Positions 7,650-15,988 of a stretch of 34,891 nucleotides of DNA are shown here, piece after piece (positions within the stretch are counted from its first letter, which is position 1; each line of letters starts with the position of its first letter). Under the pieces are notes generated by a model. It was not told where the DNA came from. It saw only the letters and a list, made by a program, of their open reading frames with translations, and ran no database searches. This DNA comes from a virus, in the IMG/VR virus record IMGVR_UViG_3300042260_000193, positions 1 through 34,891 of that record. One strand, given 5' to 3'. Position numbers and translations under genes: made by a program.

Positions 7650-10349
7650 TTAGTAGGTGCGTATTTCTAAAGTGGTGTTGTTTAGTATGTCGTCTTCGTG
7701 TGCGTGTCCGCTAGTATTGCAAGTAATTACAACTATGTCGCCGTCCGTGTTTATGTACGCACTTGTTAAGTGGTCATGGTTTACGTTATTAATCATTACA
7801 TAGGTTGTTAGTGCGTCGAAAGGTGTAGTAGGCGTTCCTAAATACTCCCCGTCATTTGTTCTAGTCCATGTAACTACGCCCACGTTATTAGCTAATTCTA
7901 GCGCATCTGGTGCGTTTGTACCCGTTTGTGTAAGGTTAGCTATATACGCGCCCCTTTGCGTTGCTATGCCGTTAATTCTAGGCGTTATAATTCCGTCTTC
8001 GTTTAGCGTGTTGTCGTCCCCAATAACTATACCGCGAACGCCTTGCGCTATTGTGTTACGCGTTCCGTATACCGATACGTTTGCACCTTCCAGAATTAAG
8101 TTGCCCGTAGACATTCTAGAGCGTAACACAGATTGCAAAGCTTCTTCCGTTGTTGTACTTGGTGCGGTGCTACCCGTGTTAGTAATAAAAGGCGCTAGTT
8201 GTATTTCGCTGTCTACGCTTATTAACTCAACTTTGGTTAGCGTGTCCGTGTTTGCGTTGTAGTCAATTACGCGGTTAATATTCCACCAACTATTGTCTAT
8301 GCGTATTTTGTCGTTAAGCTTCAACCCGTGAATGTCCGCTTCGGTCAACCTAAAAAACGCGGTTAACATTTTACCTTCGTTTATTTGGTTAATTGTACGT
8401 CGCCAATATAGGTTGTAAAGGTTGTTATTCGTTAGGCTTAAAGGTTGGTAGTAGTAAAAGTCGCACGTTCCAAAGTTCAAGTCGAAGCTAGGCGTTAGCG
8501 CGTTGTCGAAGTGCGTAATAGCTGGGTAGGTTGTTACCCCATAGGTACCCGTTAGCCCGCCGTCTATTAGGTCGTAAGACCCGCACGTCTGTTCACCGCC
8601 GTCGTAAAGTATTCTTAAACCCGTTTTAGGCGCTTGCCCGTCTATCATTGGAACTATTGCGCCAAAGGTTGTCGTAGTAATTGGCGTAGGCGAAAAGATT
8701 AGTTCTTTCGTGTCTATGTCTTTAACGTACTCGCTATTAAAAATGTATTCTAGTTGCCCGTATATTTCGCGGGTTGTGCTAAAATATAGCGTGTTCGGGG
8801 TGTCCGTGTCTTGCTTGTATGTTAAGATTAAGCGCTTGTTTGTTACGTCGGGTAAGAACGCAAGGCTTTGTTCGCGATCCTTTGCTAGTTTCTTTGTCCA
8901 GTCCTTTTGGGCGCCGTTGTCGTAGTATTCGTCGCGGTGGGTTAGTATTATGTTGTTAGGTTGTTCGGGGTCTACGTCAGCGAATAGGTTGTACATTGTA
9001 AAGACGGACTTAACAAAGTCGCTTTGCTTAATCTTTTGGGGTACGTATTCGTTCATGCTAACAAACCCGCCTATTGGTTGGGTATTGCTATTCGGCGTTA
9101 TTTCTACTTTAATGTCTAGAATGTCTAGGTTTACGTCTACTTGCGCCAAATTACCCGTAGAAACTTCGCGCCACTTATTGGTAGGTTGCCAATTTGAAGT
9201 TATGCCAGTAGCAATAGTTAATAGGTCGCCCGTTGTTATGTAGCCACTTGGGCTTGTTATTACGACATTTGCGTAAGAACCGAACGTGTTTAAACCGCTA
9301 GCTAAATAATCAAAAGGGTTTAAAGTAAACGGCGTTAAGTTAGCGGTTGTACCAACAAAGGAAGCGTTTAAAGCTTTAACGTAAGGCGTAAACGTTGCAC
9401 TTCCCGCAAAAGAACCTAGCGTTACTTCTACGTCCGTAGCCGCATGGTTGTAAAATTGTAGGTCGTAGCTTATTGTTATGTTAAATTCGTAGCCTTGTGA
9501 AGCCGCGGGGTCTGTGTCCGTTGGTGCGGTATATTGCCCCGTTGTTGGGTTAAAGATGCTTTGCGGGTCTAGTTCTTCTGTCCAAGGCGAAATAACTTCT
9601 TGAAAGGTATTAAACGAACCGCTAGGGGATTGCGCCGTAGTAGTTGTGTAGTCCGTTCTAGCGCGTACCTTGTAGTCGTTCCAGTCTATTTGGTTTTCGT
9701 CGCCGTTGTAAGGAATTAACAACTTGTCGAAACGTGCCGCTTGTAAGCCCGCCCAAGTGTATGAAAACCCCGCGTTTGCAAAGATGCGGTCGAAGTACGT
9801 CTTTGCATAGATAGCGGGCTTTAGTTGTCGAACGTTGTAAAGGTTGTCCGTGTCGTAAGGTAAGACGTATTTGTAGCCGTTGGCTTGCGTGAATGAGTAG
9901 GTAGAAATAATGCTACTAGAGTTTGCGTAGTGGTCTAGGTCGCTGAAGTCTATGTCGGTTAGTTCGGCGTTTGTTATTGCCGTAAATAGTTCCGCTTTCG
10001 TGTCCTTTATTAACACCTCGTAGTTAGCAACTTGTTCGTAGGCGTCCGTTGTTTGGTATTTGTTTACGGCAATAAGTTGTAAGATTGCGTCCTCTAAAAT
10101 TACAACGTCGTTTTGCAATACTTGGCAACGTGTTAACTGCGTAATGTCAAACGTACCCGCGTCTATGTTTACGTCGTAATAATGGTTTAGAAGTTGGTTA
10201 TTGTTGTCCGTTGCTGGTAGTACAATAGTCTTACTGAATGTACCCGTTCGCTTTGTTATGTCGCGTATTTCGCCAACTGAAAACGTCAAAGGGAAATTAA
10301 CGTCGGGGCGCACGTCTAGCACGCCGTTGTCTAAAACTATCTTAACCAT
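7650..10349 (-). CDS. Large tail/baseplate protein
   Basis: 899 residues, the longest protein here. It begins 'MVKIVLDNGVLDVRPDV' with 'KRTGTFSKTIVLPAT' (about 34-48), a start common to large tail proteins next to the tape measure in Bacteroidota siphophages. The middle is beta-rich. Near the C-terminus 'GVRGIVIGDDNTLNE' and similar turns look like a beta-helical or fibre-like extension. Position directly after the tape measure in the tail block suggests a tail-tip or baseplate hub role. I see no catalytic motif. It overlaps the upstream 489-residue gene by 8 bp. Confidence 0.7.
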   Translation of the reverse strand: MVKIVLDNGVLDVRPDVNFPLTFSVGEIRDITKRTGTFSKTIVLPATDNNNQLLNHYYDVNIDAGTFDITQLTRCQVLQNDVVILEDAILQLIAVNKYQTTDAYEQVANYEVLIKDTKAELFTAITNAELTDIDFSDLDHYANSSSIISTYSFTQANGYKYVLPYDTDNLYNVRQLKPAIYAKTYFDRIFANAGFSYTWAGLQAARFDKLLIPYNGDENQIDWNDYKVRARTDYTTTTAQSPSGSFNTFQEVISPWTEELDPQSIFNPTTGQYTAPTDTDPAASQGYEFNITISYDLQFYNHAATDVEVTLGSFAGSATFTPYVKALNASFVGTTANLTPFTLNPFDYLASGLNTFGSYANVVITSPSGYITTGDLLTIATGITSNWQPTNKWREVSTGNLAQVDVNLDILDIKVEITPNSNTQPIGGFVSMNEYVPQKIKQSDFVKSVFTMYNLFADVDPEQPNNIILTHRDEYYDNGAQKDWTKKLAKDREQSLAFLPDVTNKRLILTYKQDTDTPNTLYFSTTREIYGQLEYIFNSEYVKDIDTKELIFSPTPITTTTFGAIVPMIDGQAPKTGLRILYDGGEQTCGSYDLIDGGLTGTYGVTTYPAITHFDNALTPSFDLNFGTCDFYYYQPLSLTNNNLYNLYWRRTINQINEGKMLTAFFRLTEADIHGLKLNDKIRIDNSWWNINRVIDYNANTDTLTKVELISVDSEIQLAPFITNTGSTAPSTTTEEALQSVLRSRMSTGNLILEGANVSVYGTRNTIAQGVRGIVIGDDNTLNEDGIITPRINGIATQRGAYIANLTQTGTNAPDALELANNVGVVTWTRTNDGEYLGTPTTPFDALTTYVMINNVNHDHLTSAYINTDGDIVVITCNTSGHAHEDDILNNTTLEIRTY

Positions 10350-11811
10350 TTATTGCGTCGTTGTTTGCAAGCTTAACGTTTATAGTTTGCTTTATTAGGT
10401 TCTTATTTCGTTGTTTGAATACTTCGTAGCTATTCGTCGTTACAATGATAGGCACGTACATAGTGCTTTCGGCTATATGTACTAAACATCCGTCTTCGTC
10501 TAGTAATAGTTCGCCGTCTTCGGTCGTTACGTATTGAACAACTTTTAAAAAGCATTGTGGGCTTGTTACTAGTTCTTCGAAATACTCGGCCATGTCTTGG
10601 GTCATGTAGTTGCTATTTAGTTCCAAAGACTTTACGTTGTTCAAGTTAAGCGTAGAATAGCCAAACTCTTGATAGTTGTACGTCCATTCGCCCCCGCTAA
10701 CGTAGCCCGTTACGTCTTGGTTGTATTCCTCGCGGGTTACTTCGCCACGTTCGTAGCTTTTCAGTTGAAACGCAAAGCTAGAAAACGACCCCATACGATC
10801 CAAAAAGACTACGTCGTACTCGCTTATCTGTGTGCGTCGGTCTATGTCTACTCTATACTTTCGGCTCTTTTGCGTTCCGTCTTCGAACCAAAATTCATAG
10901 TAGGTAGTATCGTCTTTTACTAGGGGCAACGTACCAACTGCGGGCGTTAACGTGCCATGATTGTTCGGGCCTACTGCTATTTGCTGAATAGTAGCGTTCG
11001 TTACTATGGTCTTACTAAACAAGTCGCCGTTTGAGTTTTCAAATACTATCTTTTTACCTACCCTTGCGCGTGCGTTTAACCAAAGGTCTTGTGCTATCGT
11101 ACAATAGAAGTTCGTTAAAGGTTGGTTTGTTAGCCAGTATTTCGTCGGGTCGTTTAGGTTGTATTCTTGGTTATCCCAATATACGAACTCCGTCCAGCGT
11201 CTAGCGCCGTTAAACACGTTGCTACTTGATAGCGTTTGTATGTCGTAGGTTACTACTTTGCGGTTATCGGCATAGGTTACCACGCCGTCTATGTTTGCGT
11301 CCGTTACACTAGACCACGCTACGCTAATTTCGAACCATGACCCCGAAGCGTTAGTTACAGAATGTAGACCTTCTACTAGAGGGTTAGCCGTACCGCCGTC
11401 GTCTTGGGTAATGTTAATCTGGTCGCCTATTGCGAACGTGTTTGTAACGTTTACGCGCACAAAGCCACCCGAGTTTGTTAAGGCCGACGTGTAGCTAAAT
11501 TCTGCTAGGTATTCTTCGCCCGTCTTTACTTGGTATTGGTAAAGAGAATTTACGGCTTCATGGTCCAAAGTTACCGACGGATCAAAGTCCCAGCTTACGT
11601 ATGAACTTAAGAACTTCGAAAGGTCTTGTTCGCCGTAGCCGTCGTTTATTCTAGGTAGGACTTTAAAGCGGCCTATTCGTGTCGCGCCGTTGTATACGTC
11701 GAAAATGTACTTAAAGCCCGTGTTTGTTTTGTTCGTGCTGTCTATTATGTACTTAACGGGGTTGTAAGCGGGTGTGAACGCTTGGGGTTGTGCTATTGTA
11801 GATTGTGCCAT
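10342..11811 (-). CDS. Putative tail tip / distal tail protein
   Basis: 489 residues, beta-rich and Thr/Asn/Tyr-rich with no membrane segment or enzyme motif. The N-terminus 'QAFTPAYNPVKYIIDSTNKT' and the alternating strands fit a virion surface or tail-tip protein. It sits between the large terminase and the 899-residue tail protein and is preceded by the box TTTTAATATAGTTATG at its ATG. Role is inferred from place and composition; no homologue is identified with certainty. Confidence 0.6.
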   Translation of the reverse strand: MAQSTIAQPQAFTPAYNPVKYIIDSTNKTNTGFKYIFDVYNGATRIGRFKVLPRINDGYGEQDLSKFLSSYVSWDFDPSVTLDHEAVNSLYQYQVKTGEEYLAEFSYTSALTNSGGFVRVNVTNTFAIGDQINITQDDGGTANPLVEGLHSVTNASGSWFEISVAWSSVTDANIDGVVTYADNRKVVTYDIQTLSSSNVFNGARRWTEFVYWDNQEYNLNDPTKYWLTNQPLTNFYCTIAQDLWLNARARVGKKIVFENSNGDLFSKTIVTNATIQQIAVGPNNHGTLTPAVGTLPLVKDDTTYYEFWFEDGTQKSRKYRVDIDRRTQISEYDVVFLDRMGSFSSFAFQLKSYERGEVTREEYNQDVTGYVSGGEWTYNYQEFGYSTLNLNNVKSLELNSNYMTQDMAEYFEELVTSPQCFLKVVQYVTTEDGELLLDEDGCLVHIAESTMYVPIIVTTNSYEVFKQRNKNLIKQTINVKLANNDAING

Positions 11812-11823
11812 AACTATATTAAA
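11812..11823 (-). promoter_or_regulatory. Start-abutting box TTTTAATATAG + GTTATG (489-residue tail gene)
   Basis: Same word and spacing as at four other structural starts. The 30-bp gap after the terminase stop contains little else, so a signal that restarts expression here is plausible. Confidence 0.55.
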
Positions 11824-11841
11824 ATTCTAGTCCGTGTTAAT

Positions 11842-12993
11842 TTAGAACGCAAAGTAGGCGTCGTCGGTAAAGTATTGTTCTTTAATGTAGGTAGTCGCGT
11901 ACCTTACGGCGTCCATAGCGTCGTCGAATAGCTTTACTGGTTCGTCCGTTATAGTGTCCACTACCTTTTTCCACTTGTAATTTGCGTATTCCTTTTCTAG
12001 GTTTTTGTCTGCCATAGCAAACACGCCGAAGGTCTTTATATTATCTATACCCTTTTTTACGACCTTGTTAGCGTTAAGGACATTGTAGCCCGCGTTATTC
12101 ATTTCGGCTATTATTTCGGGGCGTGCATAGTCCGCTATTATTTCGGTTTCCTTTTCGACGTCTAGCGAAGCCATGCGGTCTATTAGGTTGGACGTGGTTA
12201 GGTAGCTTTCGTATATTACGGGTTCTATGAATATGTCCTTTTCGTGCCAGTAGACGCGCATTAAAGCGGTCGGGTGGTTGTAACCAAAGTCCAAGCCGTA
12301 AACGTATTGCGTAAAGCGTGCGGGTCTGTGCGGTAAGAACGTCCAGTTCGAGTATATGTTGGCCTTGCTTATAGCGTGTTCGCCTAGTGCGTAAATTTGG
12401 TATAGTGCTTCGTCCGTTCGTTTAAGGTCCTCAATTTGCCGTTTAATGCTATCGGGCAAAAATGGGTTGTCGCGGTACGTGCTTTTGATTAGTACGCTTT
12501 CGTCTTTTGGTAGTTCGTAAAGCCAACTTGTACTATCTGAAGGGTTATAGTCAAAGATTAGCTTTTGTTCGGTACGCATATTTAACTGCGTGAAGTCGTC
12601 TAGGAATAGTTCGTTAGCCTCATTACACCATGCTACGTGGCGCTTGCGGCCCCTTATTTTCTGTTCGTCGTCAACACTAAAGAACTCAACTATAGATCCA
12701 TTGGGGAACGTGTAAATATGTTCTGACATATTGTGGCTAGACTTGTCGTATATGCCCGCTTCTTTAAGCACTTCTAGAAAGTCGCGCATAGCCGTTGCAC
12801 GTAACGCTGGGAATGTCTTACGAATGATTGACACAACCTTTTGCGGGTTTTGTAAGCAGTAGACCATTATAAGCTGACAAAGCGAATACGTCTTACTTGA
12901 ACGCGAACCCCCTTCGTTAATGATAAAACGCGCCTCATTGTTGTAAAGCGCGTCGTAGTTACGTTCAAAAACTATCGTAGACTTTAACTCCAT
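11842..12993 (-). CDS. terL: Terminase large subunit
   Basis: 383 residues, PBSX/Terminase_3 type. The ATPase shows Walker A GGSRSSKT (28-35) and Walker B HVAWCNEANE (about 119-128). The nuclease shows the expected acidic set: YGLDFGYNHP (Asp235), IIADYARPE (Asp288) and LFDDAMDAVRYA (Asp357/358, Asp361). It packages DNA into the procapsid with the small subunit, whose stop overlaps its start by one base. Its length is slightly short for the family, but all motifs are intact. Confidence 0.95.
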   Translation of the reverse strand: MELKSTIVFERNYDALYNNEARFIINEGGSRSSKTYSLCQLIMVYCLQNPQKVVSIIRKTFPALRATAMRDFLEVLKEAGIYDKSSHNMSEHIYTFPNGSIVEFFSVDDEQKIRGRKRHVAWCNEANELFLDDFTQLNMRTEQKLIFDYNPSDSTSWLYELPKDESVLIKSTYRDNPFLPDSIKRQIEDLKRTDEALYQIYALGEHAISKANIYSNWTFLPHRPARFTQYVYGLDFGYNHPTALMRVYWHEKDIFIEPVIYESYLTTSNLIDRMASLDVEKETEIIADYARPEIIAEMNNAGYNVLNANKVVKKGIDNIKTFGVFAMADKNLEKEYANYKWKKVVDTITDEPVKLFDDAMDAVRYATTYIKEQYFTDDAYFAF

Positions 12994-13424
12994 TACTCTA
13001 GTTCTTTGGTGTCGGGTCTTATAATTGAAATTTTGATTTCGTTTATGTTTTCGCCGTTGCTGGTTACGTCCGTCTTTTCGGTTAGGTTGTTTAAACGTTG
13101 GGTTATGGACGGGTTGTACTGACCAACCATACCGCCTTCGATTTGGTCGCGTCGGATTGCTTTCTTAATACGCGTAGTGATAGTCCCGTATTCGGAGTAT
13201 CTGCCGTCCGTATTATCGAAATAATGATGGCAGTCGCTGTAATTTTCGATACACCAAATTTCAAAGCCTTCCATTGTTAGTGGTACTTCTAGCTTTTCTT
13301 GTACTACCTTACCGCTTTGTAGTGCTTTGTCTATGGTTCTTGGGTTCGTCTTTACGTAGTTAGCGTATTCCTTAAACATTTCCCATAGCTTTTCTGGTGT
13401 TTCTATGTATTTATGCTTTCCCAT
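12993..13424 (-). CDS. terS: Terminase small subunit (DNA recognition)
   Basis: 143 residues. It shows 'VPLTMEGFEIWCIENY' (about 48-63) and 'YGTITTRIKKAIRRDQIEGG' (about 79-98), a pattern I know from small terminase subunits of Bacteroidota phages. The helical N-terminus (LWEMFKEYANYVKTNP) would bind the packaging site. It is directly upstream of terL with a one-base overlap. The packaging site itself could not be located. Confidence 0.85.
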   Translation of the reverse strand: MGKHKYIETPEKLWEMFKEYANYVKTNPRTIDKALQSGKVVQEKLEVPLTMEGFEIWCIENYSDCHHYFDNTDGRYSEYGTITTRIKKAIRRDQIEGGMVGQYNPSITQRLNNLTEKTDVTSNGENINEIKISIIRPDTKELE

Positions 13425-13605
13425 TTTTTTCCGTGTTTTTAAAGTGGTCTAGAAATTGGTCTTCTGTTAGTTCTTCTACGCATAGCAAAAAGGGCATATC
13501 TGTAAGGTAAACGATTAAATGGTGTCCTTCATTACGTAGCTTTTCTTCTACTATGCTACCTATATGGCTCATTTTATGCCCCATGTCTATAAGGTAAAAA
13601 GCCAT
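13411..13605 (-). CDS. Small protein of unknown function
   Basis: 64 residues, no membrane segment. It overlaps the terS start by 14 bp and follows the 159-residue gene without a gap, so it is part of the packaging operon. Not recognised. The short acidic C-terminal helix (VEELTEDQFLDHFKN) could mediate a protein contact. Confidence 0.6.
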   Translation of the reverse strand: MAFYLIDMGHKMSHIGSIVEEKLRNEGHHLIVYLTDMPFLLCVEELTEDQFLDHFKNTEKNGKA

Positions 13606-14085
13606 TTACTTTTCGTTTTTTATCTGTTCGAGTTTTCGTTGCGCCCATTCTATACCTTCGTCGCCACCCCATGCCAGCCACATTAAACGCCCACACCCGT
13701 CGCCGAGTTCCTTTTGGCTGTTCTGTCTGTGTCGTTCAAAACTGGCCATTCGTGAAATGGTGTCTTGGCTTATAGGTTCGTTTTTTGCTAGTTGGTTGGC
13801 GCGTTGTTTTCCTACGGGCGTTCCACAAGACCCCCAGCCGTTTTCTTCGGCCCAACGTAAAGCTATTTTTGCGTTTTCACTTGCGGCTTTTGGGTAGTCC
13901 GTGTAGGTCTTTTCGGCAAACGACTTTTTATAGAGGCTTAAAGCTTCGCGTTTGTGCGTTTCCCAAACCCTATTGCAAACGGCGTAACGTTGAAACTTGT
14001 CTGGGAATGAATTTACGCTTTCTTCGTCGGCCATGCAACGTTGTAAGAACTTGTCTTTACCTTCGCCTTTAATTGGTTGTGGCAT
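13606..14085 (-). CDS. Orphan copy of a domain usually linked to prohead proteins
   Basis: 159 residues in two parts. The N-terminal 'MPQPIKGEGKDKFLQRCM' (1-18) and the C-terminal 'NAKIALRWAEENGWGSCGTP' with 'GDGCGRLMWLAWGGDEG' resemble segments I recall fused to prohead protease or other head proteins in many phages. Here they form a free-standing protein next to the terminase genes. It has invariant-looking Cys and Trp residues that may fold around a metal or disulfide, but this is not shown. No enzyme motif is visible. It overlaps the 88-residue gene upstream by 17 bp. Confidence 0.6.
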   Translation of the reverse strand: MPQPIKGEGKDKFLQRCMADEESVNSFPDKFQRYAVCNRVWETHKREALSLYKKSFAEKTYTDYPKAASENAKIALRWAEENGWGSCGTPVGKQRANQLAKNEPISQDTISRMASFERHRQNSQKELGDGCGRLMWLAWGGDEGIEWAQRKLEQIKNEK

Positions 14086-14335
14086 TTTTCCTTCTTTTTC
14101 TAGTTCGTTTTACTACTGGTTTCGGTTCTTCTACGGCGTCCGCTTGCGCTACTTCATGATCTATGCCCGTGTAGCTTATTGTTTGGCTTTCGCGTTCGAA
14201 TAGGTACCCTAACCCCATAGTCGCGTAATAACTAAAACGCGCGGGGTCTATTTTGTCAACCTCTATGCGTCTTTCGCCTAAAATACTATCGTAAGTAATT
14301 AGGGTTTTTCCTTTGTATTCTTCTTTAATTTTCAT
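14069..14335 (-). CDS. Small protein with basic C-terminus, unknown function
   Basis: 88 residues: a compact N-terminal part (IKEEYKGKTLITYDSILGE), an aromatic middle, and a basic tail (VVKRTRKRRKNATTN) that could bind nucleic acid. It is the kind of short gene found near head or packaging genes in Bacteroidota phages. It overlaps the membrane-protein stop (ATGA) and the next gene by 17 bp. Confidence 0.65.
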   Translation of the reverse strand: MKIKEEYKGKTLITYDSILGERRIEVDKIDPARFSYYATMGLGYLFERESQTISYTGIDHEVAQADAVEEPKPVVKRTRKRRKNATTN

Positions 14336-14493
14336 GGTTCGTTTTTATTTAGTGCTTCTATTATTATTTCTATTCCGCCAATTGCAATAAGTACACCCAT
14401 TAAAAAAACGGCGTGCTTAAATTCAACAGCAGAAATTAACACCCCGACAGCTACTATTATTAAGCCCGTTGCTATTCTATTTGTCTTTTCCAT
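14332..14493 (-). CDS. 53-residue two-span membrane protein
   Basis: Short gene with ATG at 14493 and TGA overlapping the next ATG (ATGA). Two hydrophobic helices (about 8-24 and 28-46) flank a short charged turn (EFKHA), and the tail is polar. It overlaps the sigma-like gene stop by 17 bp. Function unknown; a holin-like or superinfection role is possible, but it lies far from the lysis cassette. Confidence 0.6.
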   Translation of the reverse strand: MEKTNRIATGLIIVAVGVLISAVEFKHAVFLMGVLIAIGGIEIIIEALNKNEP

Positions 14494-15112
14494 TCTTATA
14501 ACTATATTCTATTTGCTTTATTCTTTGTTTCAAAGCCTTAATCATGTAGTAAGCAGACGTGCGGGGTATGTCGAAGAATTCGGCCATTTGTGGCGACGTT
14601 TGGCATTTATGTTGGAAATATGCCTCAGCTATGCGTTTTTCTACGGGGTTCGTTATTTCGTCTAAATACGTAGAAATGCAAGCCATACGCAAAGCTATTG
14701 TTTCTTCTATGGCTATTTTGTGTTCTATGTCGCGGTCTTCGGGTTCGTCTTTTGGTACGTACTCCACGCTTTTAACCTCGTCTTGTTTACGGCTTACCGA
14801 CGTAGGCCACCAAACTTGCATTTTGATTGTGTTGAGTAGGTAGCTTTTTACTTGGCTTTCCGTCGCGGGGTGGTCTTCCATTGTAGCAACGTGTAAATAG
14901 GCGTTGTTTATAATGGTGTCGGCCTTTACCATGATTAAATCTAGCTTTTTACTTAACCGCAAACGCGTAAGCATATACGTAGTGTAAGCCTTTACTTCTT
15001 CGTAGTTCGCCGTTATGTAGGCGTCAAGCGTTTTTTTGATGCCAGACGAGGAACTCATTGTAGAATTTTGTGCGATCACTTGCGGCGCATAGACATCGGT
15101 TGTCATTTTCAC
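14477..15112 (-). CDS. Sigma-70-like (region 2/4-like) transcription factor
   Basis: Up to 211 residues. The C-terminus has a sigma region 4-like helix-turn-helix: 'EKRIAEAYFQHK' then 'TSPQMAEFFDIPRTSAYYM' (about 172-190). The N-terminal helices (about 38-100, 'MVKADTIINNAYLHV') have the spacing of region 2 of small ECF-type sigma factors. It stands at the head of the packaging/tail block, so it is a candidate late-gene activator. An alternative start at Met19 (15058) would reduce the overlap with the upstream gene from 89 to 35 bp. Remote similarity only; it might instead be a plain DNA-binding regulator. Confidence 0.55.
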   Translation of the reverse strand: MKMTTDVYAPQVIAQNSTMSSSSGIKKTLDAYITANYEEVKAYTTYMLTRLRLSKKLDLIMVKADTIINNAYLHVATMEDHPATESQVKSYLLNTIKMQVWWPTSVSRKQDEVKSVEYVPKDEPEDRDIEHKIAIEETIALRMACISTYLDEITNPVEKRIAEAYFQHKCQTSPQMAEFFDIPRTSAYYMIKALKQRIKQIEYSYKNGKDK

Positions 15113-15227
15113 GCATTACGCGGTTTTTAATCTTTTGCAACTTCTTTAAGTGAAGTTTGCTTAACCTTGTAGGGGTTAACACGGCTAGTATTCCGTCTAT
15201 TTCTAGTTTTTCAGCTTCTGTAAGCAT
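15024..15227 (-). CDS. Small conserved phage protein, unknown function
   Basis: 67 residues beginning 'MLTEAEKLEIDGILAVLTPTR' minus its last residue, with a mid-protein 'CLCAASDRTKFYNEFLVW' that looks like a compact Cys-containing motif. It overlaps the sigma-like gene, whose true start may lie further in. I recognise the type from Bacteroidota phages but know no function. It is probably a partner or regulator in the early part of the late operon. Confidence 0.6.
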   Translation of the reverse strand: MLTEAEKLEIDGILAVLTPTRLSKLHLKKLQKIKNRVMRENDNRCLCAASDRTKFYNEFLVWHQKNA

Positions 15228-15454
15228 AAATCGATTGTGTGCGCGGTTAAACTTACTAGCGTTGCCGTAAATAAATTACCTGTTAAAGCCCAACTTGTCC
15301 AAAATCCTACGCACTTAGGGCAACCAAAAGCGGCGTGTAGTGGTATTGTAAGGCCGTTAATGGGCAAACGGCTAAAGATAGCGTCTAAAAGTAGTTGTAA
15401 TGGCTCGAAATTGACAAGCCACCACGCTAAAGAAACGTATATTATAAAGTCCAT
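15203..15454 (-). CDS. Small membrane protein with CPKC motif
   Basis: 83 residues with hydrophobic helices at about 3-14 and 57-70 and the motif 'AFGCPKCVGFWTSW' (about 42-55), as in DUF1360-like membrane proteins. The two cysteines may bind metal or be redox active. It is the first gene after the terminator at 15503-15524, so its promoter is expected in 15455-15502. Function unknown. Confidence 0.65.
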   Translation of the reverse strand: MDFIIYVSLAWWLVNFEPLQLLLDAIFSRLPINGLTIPLHAAFGCPKCVGFWTSWALTGNLFTATLVSLTAHTIDLCLQKLKN

Positions 15455-15457
15455 AGT

Positions 15458-15467
15458 GTAAATTTAC
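15458..15467. promoter_or_regulatory. Perfect 10-bp palindrome upstream of the late operon
   Basis: GTAAATTTAC lies 4 bp upstream of the membrane-protein ATG, in the short gap after the terminator. It overlaps TAAATTTA, one mismatch from the Bacteroidota -7 element. It could be an operator or a weak promoter. Short palindromes of this kind occur by chance in AT-rich DNA. Confidence 0.3.
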
Positions 15468-15502
15468 TTGTTTTTATATTCGTGTTTCGGTAAGATATTA
15501 AC

Positions 15503-15524
15503 AAAAAAGCCCCAATTAAGGGGC
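15503..15524 (-). terminator. Rho-independent terminator of the early arc
   Basis: Minus strand: GCCCC stem (15524-15520), six-base loop, GGGGC (15513-15509), then six T (15508-15503). It follows the HTH gene (stop at 15546) and separates early from late genes. Confidence 0.8.
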
Positions 15525-15545
15525 CTTCTAGTAGTAGTTAAGCGT

Positions 15546-15746
15546 TTAAAGTTGGTGTCTAATTAAATACTCGTCTAGTTTTATTGCGGTCTTTAACGTA
15601 ACGTCTTTACCTTCTAGGAAATTCTGTATTTGAAAGGCGTGAAACTTACCCGTTCTAGCTTTAATTTCTTCGGCTATTTGGTTACGTGTTTTGGACTTTA
15701 AAACCTCGCGTATTTTATTGCGTAATTCTATGTCGTTTATGTGCAT
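15546..15746 (-). CDS. Small HTH DNA-binding protein
   Basis: 66 residues. A helix-turn-helix of Cro/XRE type is suggested by 'TRNQIAEEIKARTGKFHAFQ' (about 20-39) followed by a recognition-like helix and 'LKTAIKLDEYLIRHQL'. It is the last gene before the early terminator and could repress early promoters. No integrase is found, so a lysogeny role is not supported. It follows the SSB-like gene by 5 bp. Confidence 0.6.
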   Translation of the reverse strand: MHINDIELRNKIREVLKSKTRNQIAEEIKARTGKFHAFQIQNFLEGKDVTLKTAIKLDEYLIRHQL

Positions 15747-15751
15747 ATCTT

Positions 15752-15985
15752 TTAAAATGGTAGGTCGTCGTTAAGTGGTACGGGTGGGTTTGTAGGTTCT
15801 TGGGCTACGTATGGTTCGCTAAATGAAGCCGAAAAATACTTTTCGCCCGTCTTTGTGTCCTTTACCCAAAGTGCTATTTCCATTTCTTTACCGTTTACCA
15901 TGCACTTTCCTTTGTAGTCTGGGTGGCTTTCCGTCTTTTTGTAAGTGTTCTTAAAAATTGCACCCGCGTTGTTCTTTGTTTCCAT
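15752..15985 (-). CDS. Small ssDNA-binding-like protein with SSB-type C-tail
   Basis: 77 residues. A compact beta-rich core ('CMVNGKEMEIALWVKDTKTG', about 28-47) is followed by a Pro-rich linker and an acidic end 'NDDLPF'. Bacterial SSB proteins end in a similar acidic-hydrophobic tip (DDDIPF) that recruits replication and repair partners. The core is too short to prove an OB fold. The tail and the early-region setting, with recombination genes upstream, support an SSB-like role. Confidence 0.55.
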   Translation of the reverse strand: METKNNAGAIFKNTYKKTESHPDYKGKCMVNGKEMEIALWVKDTKTGEKYFSASFSEPYVAQEPTNPPVPLNDDLPF

Positions 15986-15988
15986 GTT

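Noticed and set aside
7120-7653. Long plus-strand frame (177 codons) opposite the tape measure
   Set aside because: It mirrors the codon pattern of the Ala-rich minus-strand gene; similar antisense frames at 6160-6480 and 6748-7065 are also shadows.
15546-15746. HTH protein as a lysogeny repressor
   Set aside because: No integrase, excisionase or partition gene is visible, so a temperate lifestyle is not supported.
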